Assembly: GCF_039536325.1 (NCBI RefSeq)
Contig: NZ_BAAAYO010000008.1
Coordinates: 310,001 to 374,000, forward strand
Source of the DNA: Paenibacillus_AB hodogayensis
GTDB taxonomy: Bacteria; Bacillota; Bacilli; Paenibacillales; NBRC-103111
DNA: 64,000 bases
Direction of reading: 5' to 3'
The translations under genes and the position numbers were made by a program. Of this stretch, positions 26,108 to 34,878 are shown piece by piece. How positions within the stretch are numbered: the first letter of the stretch is position 1; the number at the start of each line of letters is the position of its first letter. The notes beneath the pieces are model-generated. The model was not told the DNA's origin and made no database searches. It saw only the letters and a list, made by a program, of their open reading frames with translations.

Positions 26108-26803
26108 ATGAAAATTTATTTGATCCGCCACGCCGAGCCGGATTACCCGAATCGGACAATTACCGCCGCGGGGCATCGGGAGGCGCAGGCATTGGCCGAA
26201 CATTTGCAGCTGCTCGGGGTGGACCGTATTTACAGCTCGCCTGTGGAGCGTGCTGTCCATACGATGCAGTATACGGCCGCGCTGCTCGGCGTGAGCCCTA
26301 CGATCGAGCCCTGGACCCGGGAATTGAACTGGCAGACGCCGGATGCCGGAGGACAGCCGATGGCGGCCTGGAACATACCGGGCGAGACGGTAAGGGCCGC
26401 CTTGCCTTTTCCCGGCCGCGACACCTGGGCCCAGTACGCTCCTTACGGGGATTATGCCCGGGATTACGAAACGATCTGCAGCGCCTCCGACGCTTTTCTG
26501 GAGCGCCTCGGATACGTTCGGGAGGAGGGCCGCTACCGGATCGCGGCGCCCAGCCGGGATGCCGTCGCCGTATTTTGCCACCTCGGCTTCGGCCTGACCT
26601 GGCTGTCGCACCTGCTGGAGCTGCCTTTCCCGCTCGTCTGGAGCGCATTCTGGCTCGCCCCCAGCTCGGTAACGACGATCGTGTTCGAGGAGCGGAGCGA
26701 GCAGTGGGTGGTTCCCCGCTGCACCGGTCTCGGATGCGTAGCCCATTTGCATAAAGCCGGACTCCCCGTCTCGACTATGGGGCTGCTCGCCAATCACGAT
26801 TGA
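26108..26803 (+). CDS. histidine phosphatase family protein (phosphoglycerate mutase-like)
   Basis: 231 residues, phosphoglycerate mutase-like fold. The catalytic box is at the very start, IYLIRHAEPDYPN with His8, followed by LQLLGVDRIYSSPVERAVHT (the conserved Arg segment) and VAVFCHLGFGLTWL with the second His. It probably acts on a phosphorylated small molecule or is an alpha-ribazole phosphatase-like enzyme. The ATG at 26108 follows GGGTGGGAGAG. It is the last gene before a bidirectional terminator. Confidence 0.87.
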   Translation: MKIYLIRHAEPDYPNRTITAAGHREAQALAEHLQLLGVDRIYSSPVERAVHTMQYTAALLGVSPTIEPWTRELNWQTPDAGGQPMAAWNIPGETVRAALPFPGRDTWAQYAPYGDYARDYETICSASDAFLERLGYVREEGRYRIAAPSRDAVAVFCHLGFGLTWLSHLLELPFPLVWSAFWLAPSSVTTIVFEERSEQWVVPRCTGLGCVAHLHKAGLPVSTMGLLANHD

Positions 26804-26812
26804 ATCTAACGA

Positions 26813-26848
26813 AAGCCCCCGAATTCGCCTTAAGCGGTTCGGGGGCTT
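26813..26848. terminator. bidirectional terminator
   Basis: AAGCCCCCGAA (26813-26823) and TTCGGGGGCTT (26838-26848) form an 11-bp stem between converging genes ending at 26803 and 26860. The T tracts are short, but the stem is very GC-rich. Confidence 0.7.
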
Positions 26849-26859
26849 CTGAATGGAAA

Positions 26860-27516
26860 TCAGTACAAATAATCGTCCAGCTCGCGCATGGAGCGGATGC
26901 GGCCGATCGTCGGCACCGCCCGCCGTTCCAGCTCTTCCATACGCGCGTTATAGGCCAGGAAGGGGATGCCGGCTTGCTCCGCCGCTTTGCCGTCGATCCA
27001 CGAATCCCCGACGGCCAGCCAATCGCCGGCTTCCAGATGCGGATAATGGCTGCGAAGATAGACGATGCCGGACGGCGACGGCTTCAGAGCGGTCATCTGC
27101 TCGCGCCCGGCGATATGCTCGAAGCAGGACGCGATGCCGGTACGATGCAGCGCCTCAAGCGCGGCTTCCAGCGCATTGTTCGTCAGAACCGTCAGATGCG
27201 CTCTCCCCCGCAGCCGCTCCAGCATGTCCGCTACGAACGGCTCCAGCTCCGCACCGTGCATGCCTTGCCGCTCCCCTTTCACGACGATGTCCCATACCGC
27301 CGCCTCAAGCTCGTCCGTCAGCTTTTGCGTCAGCCGCGCCGTCTCGATCAGCGTTGCGATCGTATGCTCGGCGGCCGGGAAGCCGCGCGGCAGTATGCCT
27401 TCTTCGGCCAGAAGCCCGAACAGGTCGCGCTTGATTCCCGGGAAATCGATTGCGGAGCGGAGCAGCGTATTGTCCATATCGAATAAAATCGCTTTGTAGC
27501 GTAAAATCCGCGTCAT
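26860..27516 (-). CDS. HAD-family hydrolase
   Basis: 218-residue phosphatase-like protein of the HAD superfamily. Motif I KAILFDMDNTLLRSAIDF holds the nucleophile and acid/base Asp; motif II is LTVLTNNALEAAL; motif IV is WLAVGDSWIDGKAAEQAGIP. Its start overlaps the stop of the next HAD gene by ATGA (27513-27516), so the two are coupled. Substrate unknown. Confidence 0.88.
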   Translation of the reverse strand: MTRILRYKAILFDMDNTLLRSAIDFPGIKRDLFGLLAEEGILPRGFPAAEHTIATLIETARLTQKLTDELEAAVWDIVVKGERQGMHGAELEPFVADMLERLRGRAHLTVLTNNALEAALEALHRTGIASCFEHIAGREQMTALKPSPSGIVYLRSHYPHLEAGDWLAVGDSWIDGKAAEQAGIPFLAYNARMEELERRAVPTIGRIRSMRELDDYLY

Positions 27517-28166
27517 CCGATTTTATCGAGGAAGGCGAGCAAACTGTCCATATTCGTGACGTATAAGTCCGGCTCCGTCTCAAAACGGTGCGTCTGCACA
27601 TGCTCGAGCCAATGAGCGCCTACCGTAAATACTCCGGCCCCTTTGCCCGCCCGCATGTCCGCTTCGCTGTCGCCGATGAAGATCGTTTCTTCCGTTGTCG
27701 ATCCGAGCGCGTTCATCGCCGTGAGCACGCCTTCCGGATCGGGCTTCGGCCGCGTCATCTCGTCGCCGGAGACGGTTACGCCGAAGTAGCGCTGCATCCC
27801 GAGACGTTCCAGCGAGATGTCCAGCGTCGCCCGTCCCTTGCCGGTAACGATACCCATCCGGTATCCTCTGGCATGCAGCAGATCGAGCAGCCTGATCATA
27901 TCCGCATTCGGCTTCACCCGCAGATCGTGCTCTTCGCGGTACAGTTTGTAAAACAGCTCGACCCCTTCCTCAGCGGCAGCGCGGTTGCGCAAATTCAGGC
28001 GGATAATGTCGGCTTCGGTCGGTCCGAACATGGCGACAACCTCGGCTGCAGTCAGATCGACCCCGTCATGGTTCCGGAACGCTTCACCGATGGCATGAAT
28101 GCATATCGGGAGCGTATCGGCCAGCGTGCCGTCAAAATCGAACAGGATGGTTGTAATAGAAGACAT
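27513..28166 (-). CDS. HAD-family hydrolase, phosphoglycolate phosphatase/PpaX-like
   Basis: 217-residue HAD phosphatase. Motif I is TILFDFDGTLADTLP, then MGIVTGKGRATLDISLERLG (motif II region), SGDEMTRPKPDPEGVLTAMN (motif III) and TIFIGDSEADMRAGKGAGVF (motif IV), the order seen in PpaX and Gph proteins. The ATG at 28166 is chosen because the family starts just before motif I; GGAG lies 11 bases upstream, and the longer frame to 28361 runs into the acetyltransferase gene. It is coupled to the downstream HAD gene. Confidence 0.87.
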   Translation of the reverse strand: MSSITTILFDFDGTLADTLPICIHAIGEAFRNHDGVDLTAAEVVAMFGPTEADIIRLNLRNRAAAEEGVELFYKLYREEHDLRVKPNADMIRLLDLLHARGYRMGIVTGKGRATLDISLERLGMQRYFGVTVSGDEMTRPKPDPEGVLTAMNALGSTTEETIFIGDSEADMRAGKGAGVFTVGAHWLEHVQTHRFETEPDLYVTNMDSLLAFLDKIG

Positions 28167-28312
28167 ACCGGGAACAACTCCATTCATATCCGTAGTAGGC
28201 TTGCCAGAAAACGCAGATTGCTTAAATGTCATTAAACGAGTACGGAGAGTCGACGACGCTGATAAGGTTTGTATACCCAAATCGGCTGCGAGCGACGCGC
28301 GCCAGCTTATGT

Positions 28313-28738
28313 TTACGGAACATCCCGCGTGTACAGCAAAATCCCGCTGCGCCGCTGCCAACCGTTATTGGCCCAATAACGGTTGCCGATCTCGTTGTCC
28401 TCCAGCGTGAAGAGGTGGCATTTCTCAATACCCGCCGCTTGCAAACCGGCGAGGCTGAGCGCTACCATACGACCGGCCACTCCTTTTCCCCTCACTGCCG
28501 GATCAACCGCCACGTGGTACAGAAACCCGCGCCGGCCGTCATGCCCGCACAGGCTTGTGCCCGCGACTTTACCGTCCTGCGTGGCGACGAAACTGAGCCC
28601 CGCATTGCGGCGAAGAAACGATTCGATATTCGCCTCCGAGTCCGCTTCGCTGAGCACCAGCCCTTCCGTCCGTTCCCACAAGTCGATCATCGACCCGTAA
28701 TGGGCTATCGTCATCTCCGTGATTTTCAGTTCTTGCAT
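28313..28738 (-). CDS. GNAT-family N-acetyltransferase
   Basis: 141-residue acetyltransferase of the GNAT fold. The acetyl-CoA loop is FLYHVAVDPAVRGKGVAGRM (motif A, R-G-K-G-V-A), followed by KCHLFTLEDNEIGNRYWANN, the motif B end. Substrate unknown. It stands 146 bp before the HAD pair and 58 bp after the Nudix gene on the same strand and may be cotranscribed. The coding sequence includes a 27-bp perfect palindrome at 28359-28385. Confidence 0.88.
   Translation of the reverse strand: MQELKITEMTIAHYGSMIDLWERTEGLVLSEADSEANIESFLRRNAGLSFVATQDGKVAGTSLCGHDGRRGFLYHVAVDPAVRGKGVAGRMVALSLAGLQAAGIEKCHLFTLEDNEIGNRYWANNGWQRRSGILLYTRDVP
28359..28385. repeat. 27-bp perfect palindrome inside the GNAT gene
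   Basis: CAACCGTTATTGG (28359-28371) and CCAATAACGGTTG (28373-28385) are perfect inverted copies around a single C. The region codes for part of the NRYWANNGW end of the acetyltransferase, so the symmetry may be coincidence of coding. Confidence 0.6.
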
Positions 28739-28796
28739 GCCTGTTCGATGCCCCTTCCCGTTAGGCGAAACCTCGTGTTGGATTTGTGTGTTCGGT

Positions 28797-29303
28797 TTAT
28801 TCCCCGCCCTTGTCGGACAAGCCCAGCCAGCGAAGCAACATGTCCTTGTGCCGGGGAAACGCGATCTGCTCCAGAGGGATCTCCTCCGGCGCGAACCAGC
28901 GAAGCTCCATAGACTCGTCCGACTTGACCAGTTGGCCGCCGACCAGACGGGCTTCGTAGAAGACCGTGCATACGTGCTTCCCGCCCAATGCGTCCAGAAG
29001 CCGCACGGGTTCCACCAACAGCCCCGTCTCCTCGAAAACTTCGCGCATCATGCACTGCTCCATCGATTCGCCGCGCTCGGCCATTCCTCCGGGCAAAGCC
29101 CACATCCCGTAACCGGGCTCGATGGCCCTCCGTTCCAGCAAAATGTTCCCCTGCTCCGCCAAAAGCGCCACAGCCCCGACCGATTGACCGGGGTAGAACG
29201 TATAGTGTCCTTCCGGACAATGCCGGTAGCTCTTCCCCATCACATATGTGCCGGTCAGCGCTGTGCCGCATACGGGACAATACGCATATTCCTGATCGTT
29301 CAT
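28797..29303 (-). CDS. Nudix hydrolase with N-terminal zinc ribbon
   Basis: 168-residue Nudix hydrolase. An N-terminal zinc-ribbon (YCPVCG, then HCPEGH) precedes the Nudix box, which reads GGMAERGESMEQ then CMMREVFEETGL and fits GX5EX7REUXEEXGU. This layout is shared with NADH pyrophosphatase-like and ADP-ribose pyrophosphatase-like proteins. It likely cleaves a nucleoside diphosphate derivative; substrate not determined. The ATG at 29303 follows GAGAAAGGTCGG; the earlier in-frame start at 29327 lacks a site. Confidence 0.9.
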   Translation of the reverse strand: MNDQEYAYCPVCGTALTGTYVMGKSYRHCPEGHYTFYPGQSVGAVALLAEQGNILLERRAIEPGYGMWALPGGMAERGESMEQCMMREVFEETGLLVEPVRLLDALGGKHVCTVFYEARLVGGQLVKSDESMELRWFAPEEIPLEQIAFPRHKDMLLRWLGLSDKGGE

Positions 29304-29421
29304 CAATCCGACCTTTCTCCGCGCCAATGCAAGCTTCCCTTGAATGGAACGACGTTTTTTGCAGCAAAACTCTATATCTTATTGTGCACGATCGGGTGAT
29401 CCGTTGTAAACGATCTCTTGA

Positions 29422-30987
29422 TTATTTTCCCAACTCGAACTCCTTCGGCGTACAGCCCACCAGCCGTTTGAACGTTTTGGCGAACGATTTCGGATCGGAG
29501 AAGCCGACGGCCTCGGCAATCTCGTACACCTTCATCTCGCCGGAACGCAGCTTGCGCTTCGCTTCCTCCATGCGGATTCGGGTCAGCGTCTCGCTCAGCG
29601 ACTCTCCCATTTCCTTGCTGAACAGGTCGCTCAAGTAGCTGCGGCTCAGCTTCACATGATCGGCGATATCCACAGTGCCGATATTGCGGCCGTAATGCTC
29701 GCGCATAAATCGGACCGCCTTGCGGATGAACGGATTTACCGGCTCGCTACCCCCGCCTTCGACAAGCGGCTTTGCCCACAGCTCACGAGCCGTTTCCGTT
29801 ACGAACGCGCAGAGCGGATCGACATGCGGGATGCTGCGAATCCGGTTGAGCGACTCGAGAGCGGCATCCTCCTCCGCGCCGTAAGCGTGCTGGTGCTGAC
29901 GGGCAAAACCGAACGCCAGGCCGAGCATTTCGATCAGAAAGCTGCGCAGCTTGGCCACATTGGGCCGCTGCCGCCTAATCGTCTCGGCCAGCATCTCGCT
30001 CCAATGAACCGCCGCCTCCCGGTTGCCGTTCGAAACCGCCCGCAAGAAGTCGTTGCGTTCGACATGCGGCAGCGCCCCTTCCGTCCCTACCCCGTCCGGT
30101 TCCGGCGCGTTCGTTACAAACCGCTCGGGAGTTCCGTAGAAGCGGGCATGAAGCTGACGCTCGTACGCGGACAGCGCTTCGGAGAACTGTTCCAGCCTGG
30201 ACATGGCCGTTCCGAGACAGACGAAGCAGTCGGCCGTTCCCGGGGACGACTCTTTCATCCGCGCGAACAAATCCCGTGCGCAGCCGTACATCCAGTCGTG
30301 GCGCTCCTTCTCCGATGCCGACTTGGCGAAACCGTACAGGACCAGCCAGGAACGATCGTCCCACTTGACGACTGCCCGGCAGTCGGGCAAATCCCATTCA
30401 TCGACGGCAGGCAGCGCTCCGGAATCCCCATCGCCAACGATCCATACCGCGAACGCTCCGCTGCCCGGAGGAAACAGCTCGGCCTCCAGCCGTTCCCGGC
30501 CACTCCCCGTCTGCGCGTAGTGGCGAAGCGCTTCCGCGAGCCGGTACGCATCGGATTGCTGGAGACGGTCCCGCCACTCGGCAAGCACCCGCTTCGTCTG
30601 CCGTTCCTCCTCCAGCTTCCCGCGTACGGTTCCGAGAATCGCCACCAGCTCCTCCGGCTCCATCGTCGGCTTCAGAATATAGTCCTGAGCGCCCAGCTTC
30701 ATTGCTTCCTTGACGCAGGCAAAATCGTCCAGGCAGCTCAGCACAAGCAAGCCGACATCGTCCCGGATCGCCTTCACCTCGCGCATCAGCTCCAGTCCGT
30801 CCATGCGGGGCATGCGGATATCGGTAATGACGATATCGACGGGCTCGCGACGGAACAACTCCAGCGCCTCCAATCCGTCGGACGCTTCGCCGGCGAGCCG
30901 GAAGCCATGCTGCTCCCAATCGACCAGCGAGGTCAGACCGATACGAATAATCGGTTCGTCGTCGACGATCATAACGTTCATGCTCAA
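29422..30987 (-). CDS. YesN-type response regulator (receiver + AraC HTH)
   Basis: 521-residue response regulator. The receiver domain holds phospho-acceptor Asp56 in IVITDIRMPRMDGLELM and the Lys segment YILKPTMEP. A long middle region of about 250 residues follows, then two AraC helix-turn-helix motifs (IGTVDIADHVKLSRSYLSDL; VYEIAEAVGFSDPKSFAKTF). The stop of the upstream kinase overlaps its start by ATGA (30984-30987). Such pairs in Paenibacillus usually control a carbohydrate ABC importer and glycan-degrading genes; none is directly adjacent, so the binding protein at 36890 is only a candidate target. Confidence 0.93.
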   Translation of the reverse strand: MSMNVMIVDDEPIIRIGLTSLVDWEQHGFRLAGEASDGLEALELFRREPVDIVITDIRMPRMDGLELMREVKAIRDDVGLLVLSCLDDFACVKEAMKLGAQDYILKPTMEPEELVAILGTVRGKLEEERQTKRVLAEWRDRLQQSDAYRLAEALRHYAQTGSGRERLEAELFPPGSGAFAVWIVGDGDSGALPAVDEWDLPDCRAVVKWDDRSWLVLYGFAKSASEKERHDWMYGCARDLFARMKESSPGTADCFVCLGTAMSRLEQFSEALSAYERQLHARFYGTPERFVTNAPEPDGVGTEGALPHVERNDFLRAVSNGNREAAVHWSEMLAETIRRQRPNVAKLRSFLIEMLGLAFGFARQHQHAYGAEEDAALESLNRIRSIPHVDPLCAFVTETARELWAKPLVEGGGSEPVNPFIRKAVRFMREHYGRNIGTVDIADHVKLSRSYLSDLFSKEMGESLSETLTRIRMEEAKRKLRSGEMKVYEIAEAVGFSDPKSFAKTFKRLVGCTPKEFELGK

Positions 30988-32729
30988 GACTCCTCCGTTC
31001 GGTGTATCGGCATCGTCAGTCTTACCGTCGTGCCTTCGTTCGGCTTGCTGAACAGCTGCATCCCGTAGGCAGGCCCGTAATACAGCCTGATTTTATCGCG
31101 AATGTTGCTCAAGCCGATCCCGCTCATCCGCTCTTTAGCTTTGGCGCCGGGCGTCTGCGTTTCCGACGCGGCCAGCGACGGCTCCATGCCCTTGCCGTTG
31201 TCCCGCACCTCGCACAGCAGCATGTCCCGGTCCAGCCAGGCTTTGATCGTAATTTCGCCTTCCTTGGCGCTGTTTTCCAAACCGTGAATAAGCGCATTTT
31301 CCACCAGCGGCTGCAAGATCATTTTCGGTACGAGGCATAACGCGGCAAGCGGATCGATATCCAGCTCCATCCGCACCGTGTCCCCGTAACGGAACGACTG
31401 GATCGACATGTAATCGCGGATCAGTCCGATCTCCTCCTTCAGAACGAGAAAATCCCCTTTCTTGCCGAGGCTGGCCTGGAGCAGACGGACGAGCGCGCTG
31501 ACGGCGTCAGATATTTGCGGCGTTTTGTGGATTTTCGCCACCCATTTGATCGTATTCAGCGTATTGTACAAAAAATGCGGGTTCAGCTGGTATTGGAGCG
31601 CTTCGATCTCCGCTTCCTTCTTCAGCGATTCCTCCTGCTTCGCCTGCTTGATGGTCTCCTCCAAACGATTGAGCATCTGGTTGTAGCTGCCCCCCAGCTC
31701 GTCGATCTCGCGCAACCCCCCGGACGTCCAGTACGCCTTCAGATCGCCCGACTCGGCCCGCTTCATCAGCTTGCGCAGCAGGCGGAGCGGCCGGGAGAAC
31801 AGCTTGGAGAATACGAACGAACTAATTAGCGACACGGCCAGCAAAATCGAAAAAAACACAAGCACCGTGTTACGCAGCGTCGCTCTCAAGGACAAAATGT
31901 CCGTGTTGGGCGCCTCCAGATAAGTCATCCACGCCTGCCCCGGCACGGTCAGTGGCCGCTGGGACAGCCATACGTCCTCCTCGCTGCGCACATACGGCTC
32001 CTTGTCGGCAAGAAACAGCGTGGAGCCCCGACTGTCGGAGGGAGCCCTCCGGCCGCTCTCGAAAAGGACTTCGTCGGTCGCCGTATCCCACAGCGTCACA
32101 TCGGACAGCGATTGATCCGTGCGGATCTCATCGAGCATTCGCGGCAAATCCATCATAATCTTGATATAACCGACAACGACAAAGTCGCCGGGATTGTACA
32201 ACGGACCGATCCAGCCGATGCCGCCGCGGCCTGCGGGCTGAACGATAAAATCGCTGCGGTTGGCCGGAATGCGGTCGCGCTTGTCCTCGTAGTCGAACGG
32301 ATTGCCGTTGGCGCAAAACGAAACGCTTCCTTCGATCGCGAAACATACGTCCGTTATGCTTTTATGGTACTCCAGCTGAAAGGCCGCCGAGCGGACGATC
32401 GCCTCCTTGACAAGTCGGGAAGCGGCGTCGCCCGTCATCCGGCCGTCGCGGCTGGACAGCACCAGTTGGGCGACGGCGTCGCTTTGCAGCCAGCTCCGGT
32501 ACATGTACTCCAGCTCGCGCAGCTCCCGCTCCAGCCGCCGCTGCACCTGATCGTGCTTCTTGACGACGGCCGCCCGCCACTCGGTCTCGGAGCGTTCGGA
32601 AGCGTGCATATAGAAGATCGTCAGCGCCGCAAACACCGGAACCGAGCCGATCAGAAACAAATAGACGAACAAGCGGAGCTGGAAGCTGCGGAACGGCTGC
32701 GAGCCGAGCCAACCGAACAATCGTTTCAT
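30984..32729 (-). CDS. YesM-type sensor histidine kinase
   Basis: 581-residue membrane kinase of the YesM/LytS-like group. First membrane helix at about 17-38, outer sensing domain to about 285, second helix VLVFFSILLAVSLISSFVF, then HAMP. The kinase core has YQLNPHFLYNTLNTIKWVAK with the phospho-acceptor His, and ATPase boxes LVENALIHGLENSAKEG and VRDNGKGMEP, ending SGIGLSNIRDKIRLYYGPAY. The ATG at 32729 lies behind GGATATGGTGA. It is translationally coupled to the YesN-type regulator. The sensed compound is unknown. Confidence 0.93.
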   Translation of the reverse strand: MKRLFGWLGSQPFRSFQLRLFVYLFLIGSVPVFAALTIFYMHASERSETEWRAAVVKKHDQVQRRLERELRELEYMYRSWLQSDAVAQLVLSSRDGRMTGDAASRLVKEAIVRSAAFQLEYHKSITDVCFAIEGSVSFCANGNPFDYEDKRDRIPANRSDFIVQPAGRGGIGWIGPLYNPGDFVVVGYIKIMMDLPRMLDEIRTDQSLSDVTLWDTATDEVLFESGRRAPSDSRGSTLFLADKEPYVRSEEDVWLSQRPLTVPGQAWMTYLEAPNTDILSLRATLRNTVLVFFSILLAVSLISSFVFSKLFSRPLRLLRKLMKRAESGDLKAYWTSGGLREIDELGGSYNQMLNRLEETIKQAKQEESLKKEAEIEALQYQLNPHFLYNTLNTIKWVAKIHKTPQISDAVSALVRLLQASLGKKGDFLVLKEEIGLIRDYMSIQSFRYGDTVRMELDIDPLAALCLVPKMILQPLVENALIHGLENSAKEGEITIKAWLDRDMLLCEVRDNGKGMEPSLAASETQTPGAKAKERMSGIGLSNIRDKIRLYYGPAYGMQLFSKPNEGTTVRLTMPIHRTEES

Positions 32730-32896
32730 AGGTCACCATATCCAAGTGTATTCCATTCGTAGGCAGCCGCACTATTCCAGTAGAAAGTCGCGAATGGTGA
32801 TCGCGTCAACTTCATGAACACTTCCAGTTACTTCGACAAAGGGGCGGCATATTCCTACCCGCTACGCCATCAACATGGATCGAATAAGCGCTTCAA

Positions 32897-32922
32897 CGAG
32901 AAAAGGCCCGGTTTCCCGGGCC
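32897..32922 (-). terminator. terminator of the ABC exporter operon
   Basis: GGCCCGG (32905-32911) and CCGGGCC (32916-32922) form a 7-bp GC stem; on the minus strand TTTTCTCGTT follows. It is 66 bp after the stop at 32989. Confidence 0.7.
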
Positions 32923-32988
32923 CTCCTCTGCTGCGTGCCTATTTCGTTACACGCCTCGATACAGGCGTCGTTTGCATGCGATATTCGC

Positions 32989-34878
32989 TCATCCGGCATC
33001 CTGCTTTTGCTTCGCCCCGGTGAACTGGCTGTTGTACAAATCGCTATAAAACCCGTTCAGGGTCAACAACTGCTCGTGGTTGCCCTGCTCGATCACGCGG
33101 CCGTGATTCATGACCAGAATCAGGTCCGCGTCGCGAATCGTGGACAGCCGGTGTGCGATGACGAAGCTGGTACGGCCTTTCATCAGGTCGGTCATCGCCT
33201 TCTGAATATGCGCCTCGGTGCGGGTATCCACGCTGCTTGTCGCTTCGTCCAGAATGAGAATCGCCGGATCGGCCAAAATCGCCCGCGCGATCGTCAGCAA
33301 TTGCTTCTGTCCTTGCGACAAATTGGACGCCTCTTCGTTCAATACGGTGTTATAACCGTCTGGAAGCGTGCGGATAAAGTGGTCGGCATATGCCGCTTTC
33401 GCCGCCTGCACGATGTCTTCCTCCGTAGCTCCGTCCCGCCCGTAGGCGATATTGTCGCGAATCGTGCCGTTGAACAGCCACGTATCCTGAAGCACCATGC
33501 CAAACATGCTCCGGAGACGGCTGCGCTGCAGCTCGCGAATATCGGTACCGTCGATGGAGATGGCTCCTCCGCTGATCTCATAAAACCGCATAAGCAGATT
33601 GACAAGCGTAGTCTTCCCGGCTCCGGTAGGTCCGACGATCGCAACCGTTTGTCCGGGGGCAATGTCGATGGACATCCCTTCGATCAGCGGAGCGTCGGGC
33701 TTGTAGCCGAACGATACGTCGCGGAAGGCCACATGGCCTTCCGGCCGGCCGGAAACTGCCGCCTTGTCGGTCTCCGGCACTTCCTCCGTCTCGTCCAGCA
33801 GCTCGAAAACCCGTTCGGCGGAAGCCAGCGCCGATTGAATCAGGTTGGCGATGTTCGCCACCTGGGTAATCGGCATCGTGAACTGCTGCGAATATTGAAT
33901 AAACGCTTGGACGTCGCCGATCGTGATCGCCTGGCGAGTGACGAAGATGCCTCCGACGACGCAGACAAGCACATACCCGATATTGCCGACGAACATCATG
34001 AGGGGCATAATGATGCCGGATACGAATTGAGCCCGCCAGCCGGCGTCGTACAGCTTTTCATTAATGCCGTTAAACGTCTCCACCGATTTCCGTTCATGCC
34101 CGAACGCCTTGACGATCGTATGCCCGCCATACATTTCCTCGACGTGGCCGTTAAGCTGTCCGAGCGTCTTCTGCTGAGCGGCAAAATACTTTTGCGAACG
34201 GCCGGCGACATTCTTGGTGACGAGTATGCTGAGCGGCAGCGTGATGATTGTAATCAGCGTCAGCAGCGGGCTGATCGTCAGCATCATGACAATAACGCCG
34301 ACAAGCAGCACCAGCGACGAGATCAGCTGCGCCAGCACCTGCTGAAGCGTATTGCCGATGTTGTCCACGTCGTTCGTGGCCCGGCTCAATATTTCCCCGT
34401 GCGTACGCGAATCGAAATATTTCAAGGGCAGCCGGCTCAGTTTGTCCTGCACGTCTTTGCGCAGGGAGAAGACGATTCTCTGGGCGACGCCGGCGACGAT
34501 GTACTGCTGGATGAACGTGAATAAGGCGCTCAGCACGTACAGGCCGATCAGCAGCAGCAGAATGCGTCCGATCTCATCGAAATCGATGGCGACGTTCAAG
34601 CCCTTCATCTTGGCCATTGCGCCCTCGAATAAAATCGTCGTCACGCGCCCCATAATCTTCGGGCTGACGATGCCGAAAACGGTACTCAGTACGGCAGCCA
34701 AAAGGACGATCAGCAGTTGCCCTTGGCGCTGCTTCAAGTAGCCGAGCAGCCGCTTCATGGCGCTTTTGGCATCCTTGGCCTTCTGTACGGGCATGCCCAT
34801 CATGCCTCCGCCCCCCGGGCCGAAGCCCGGACGAGGACCGCCTCCGGATGGAGCATTGCTTTTGTGCCGCTCGCTCAT
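32989..34878 (-). CDS. ABC exporter half-transporter (TMD-NBD), catalytic-site subunit
   Basis: 629-residue fused membrane and ATPase subunit of a multidrug/lipid-type exporter. A Gly/Pro-rich tail of about 45 residues precedes six membrane helices (about 60-340). The ATPase has Walker A GPTGAGKTTLVNLLMRF, signature NLSQGQKQLL, and Walker B AILILDEATSSVDTRTEAHI with an intact catalytic Glu. The start at 34878 is preceded by GGAGGAGAG and overlaps the stop of the partner gene by ATGA (34875-34878). With that partner it forms a heterodimer like YheH/YheI or BmrCD. Substrate unknown. Confidence 0.92.
   Translation of the reverse strand: MSERHKSNAPSGGGPRPGFGPGGGGMMGMPVQKAKDAKSAMKRLLGYLKQRQGQLLIVLLAAVLSTVFGIVSPKIMGRVTTILFEGAMAKMKGLNVAIDFDEIGRILLLLIGLYVLSALFTFIQQYIVAGVAQRIVFSLRKDVQDKLSRLPLKYFDSRTHGEILSRATNDVDNIGNTLQQVLAQLISSLVLLVGVIVMMLTISPLLTLITIITLPLSILVTKNVAGRSQKYFAAQQKTLGQLNGHVEEMYGGHTIVKAFGHERKSVETFNGINEKLYDAGWRAQFVSGIIMPLMMFVGNIGYVLVCVVGGIFVTRQAITIGDVQAFIQYSQQFTMPITQVANIANLIQSALASAERVFELLDETEEVPETDKAAVSGRPEGHVAFRDVSFGYKPDAPLIEGMSIDIAPGQTVAIVGPTGAGKTTLVNLLMRFYEISGGAISIDGTDIRELQRSRLRSMFGMVLQDTWLFNGTIRDNIAYGRDGATEEDIVQAAKAAYADHFIRTLPDGYNTVLNEEASNLSQGQKQLLTIARAILADPAILILDEATSSVDTRTEAHIQKAMTDLMKGRTSFVIAHRLSTIRDADLILVMNHGRVIEQGNHEQLLTLNGFYSDLYNSQFTGAKQKQDAG

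Noticed and set aside
32875..34524. 549-codon plus-strand open frame
   Set aside because: Antisense to the ABC exporter gene, which has all ATPase motifs; Arg/Gln/His-rich shadow composition.
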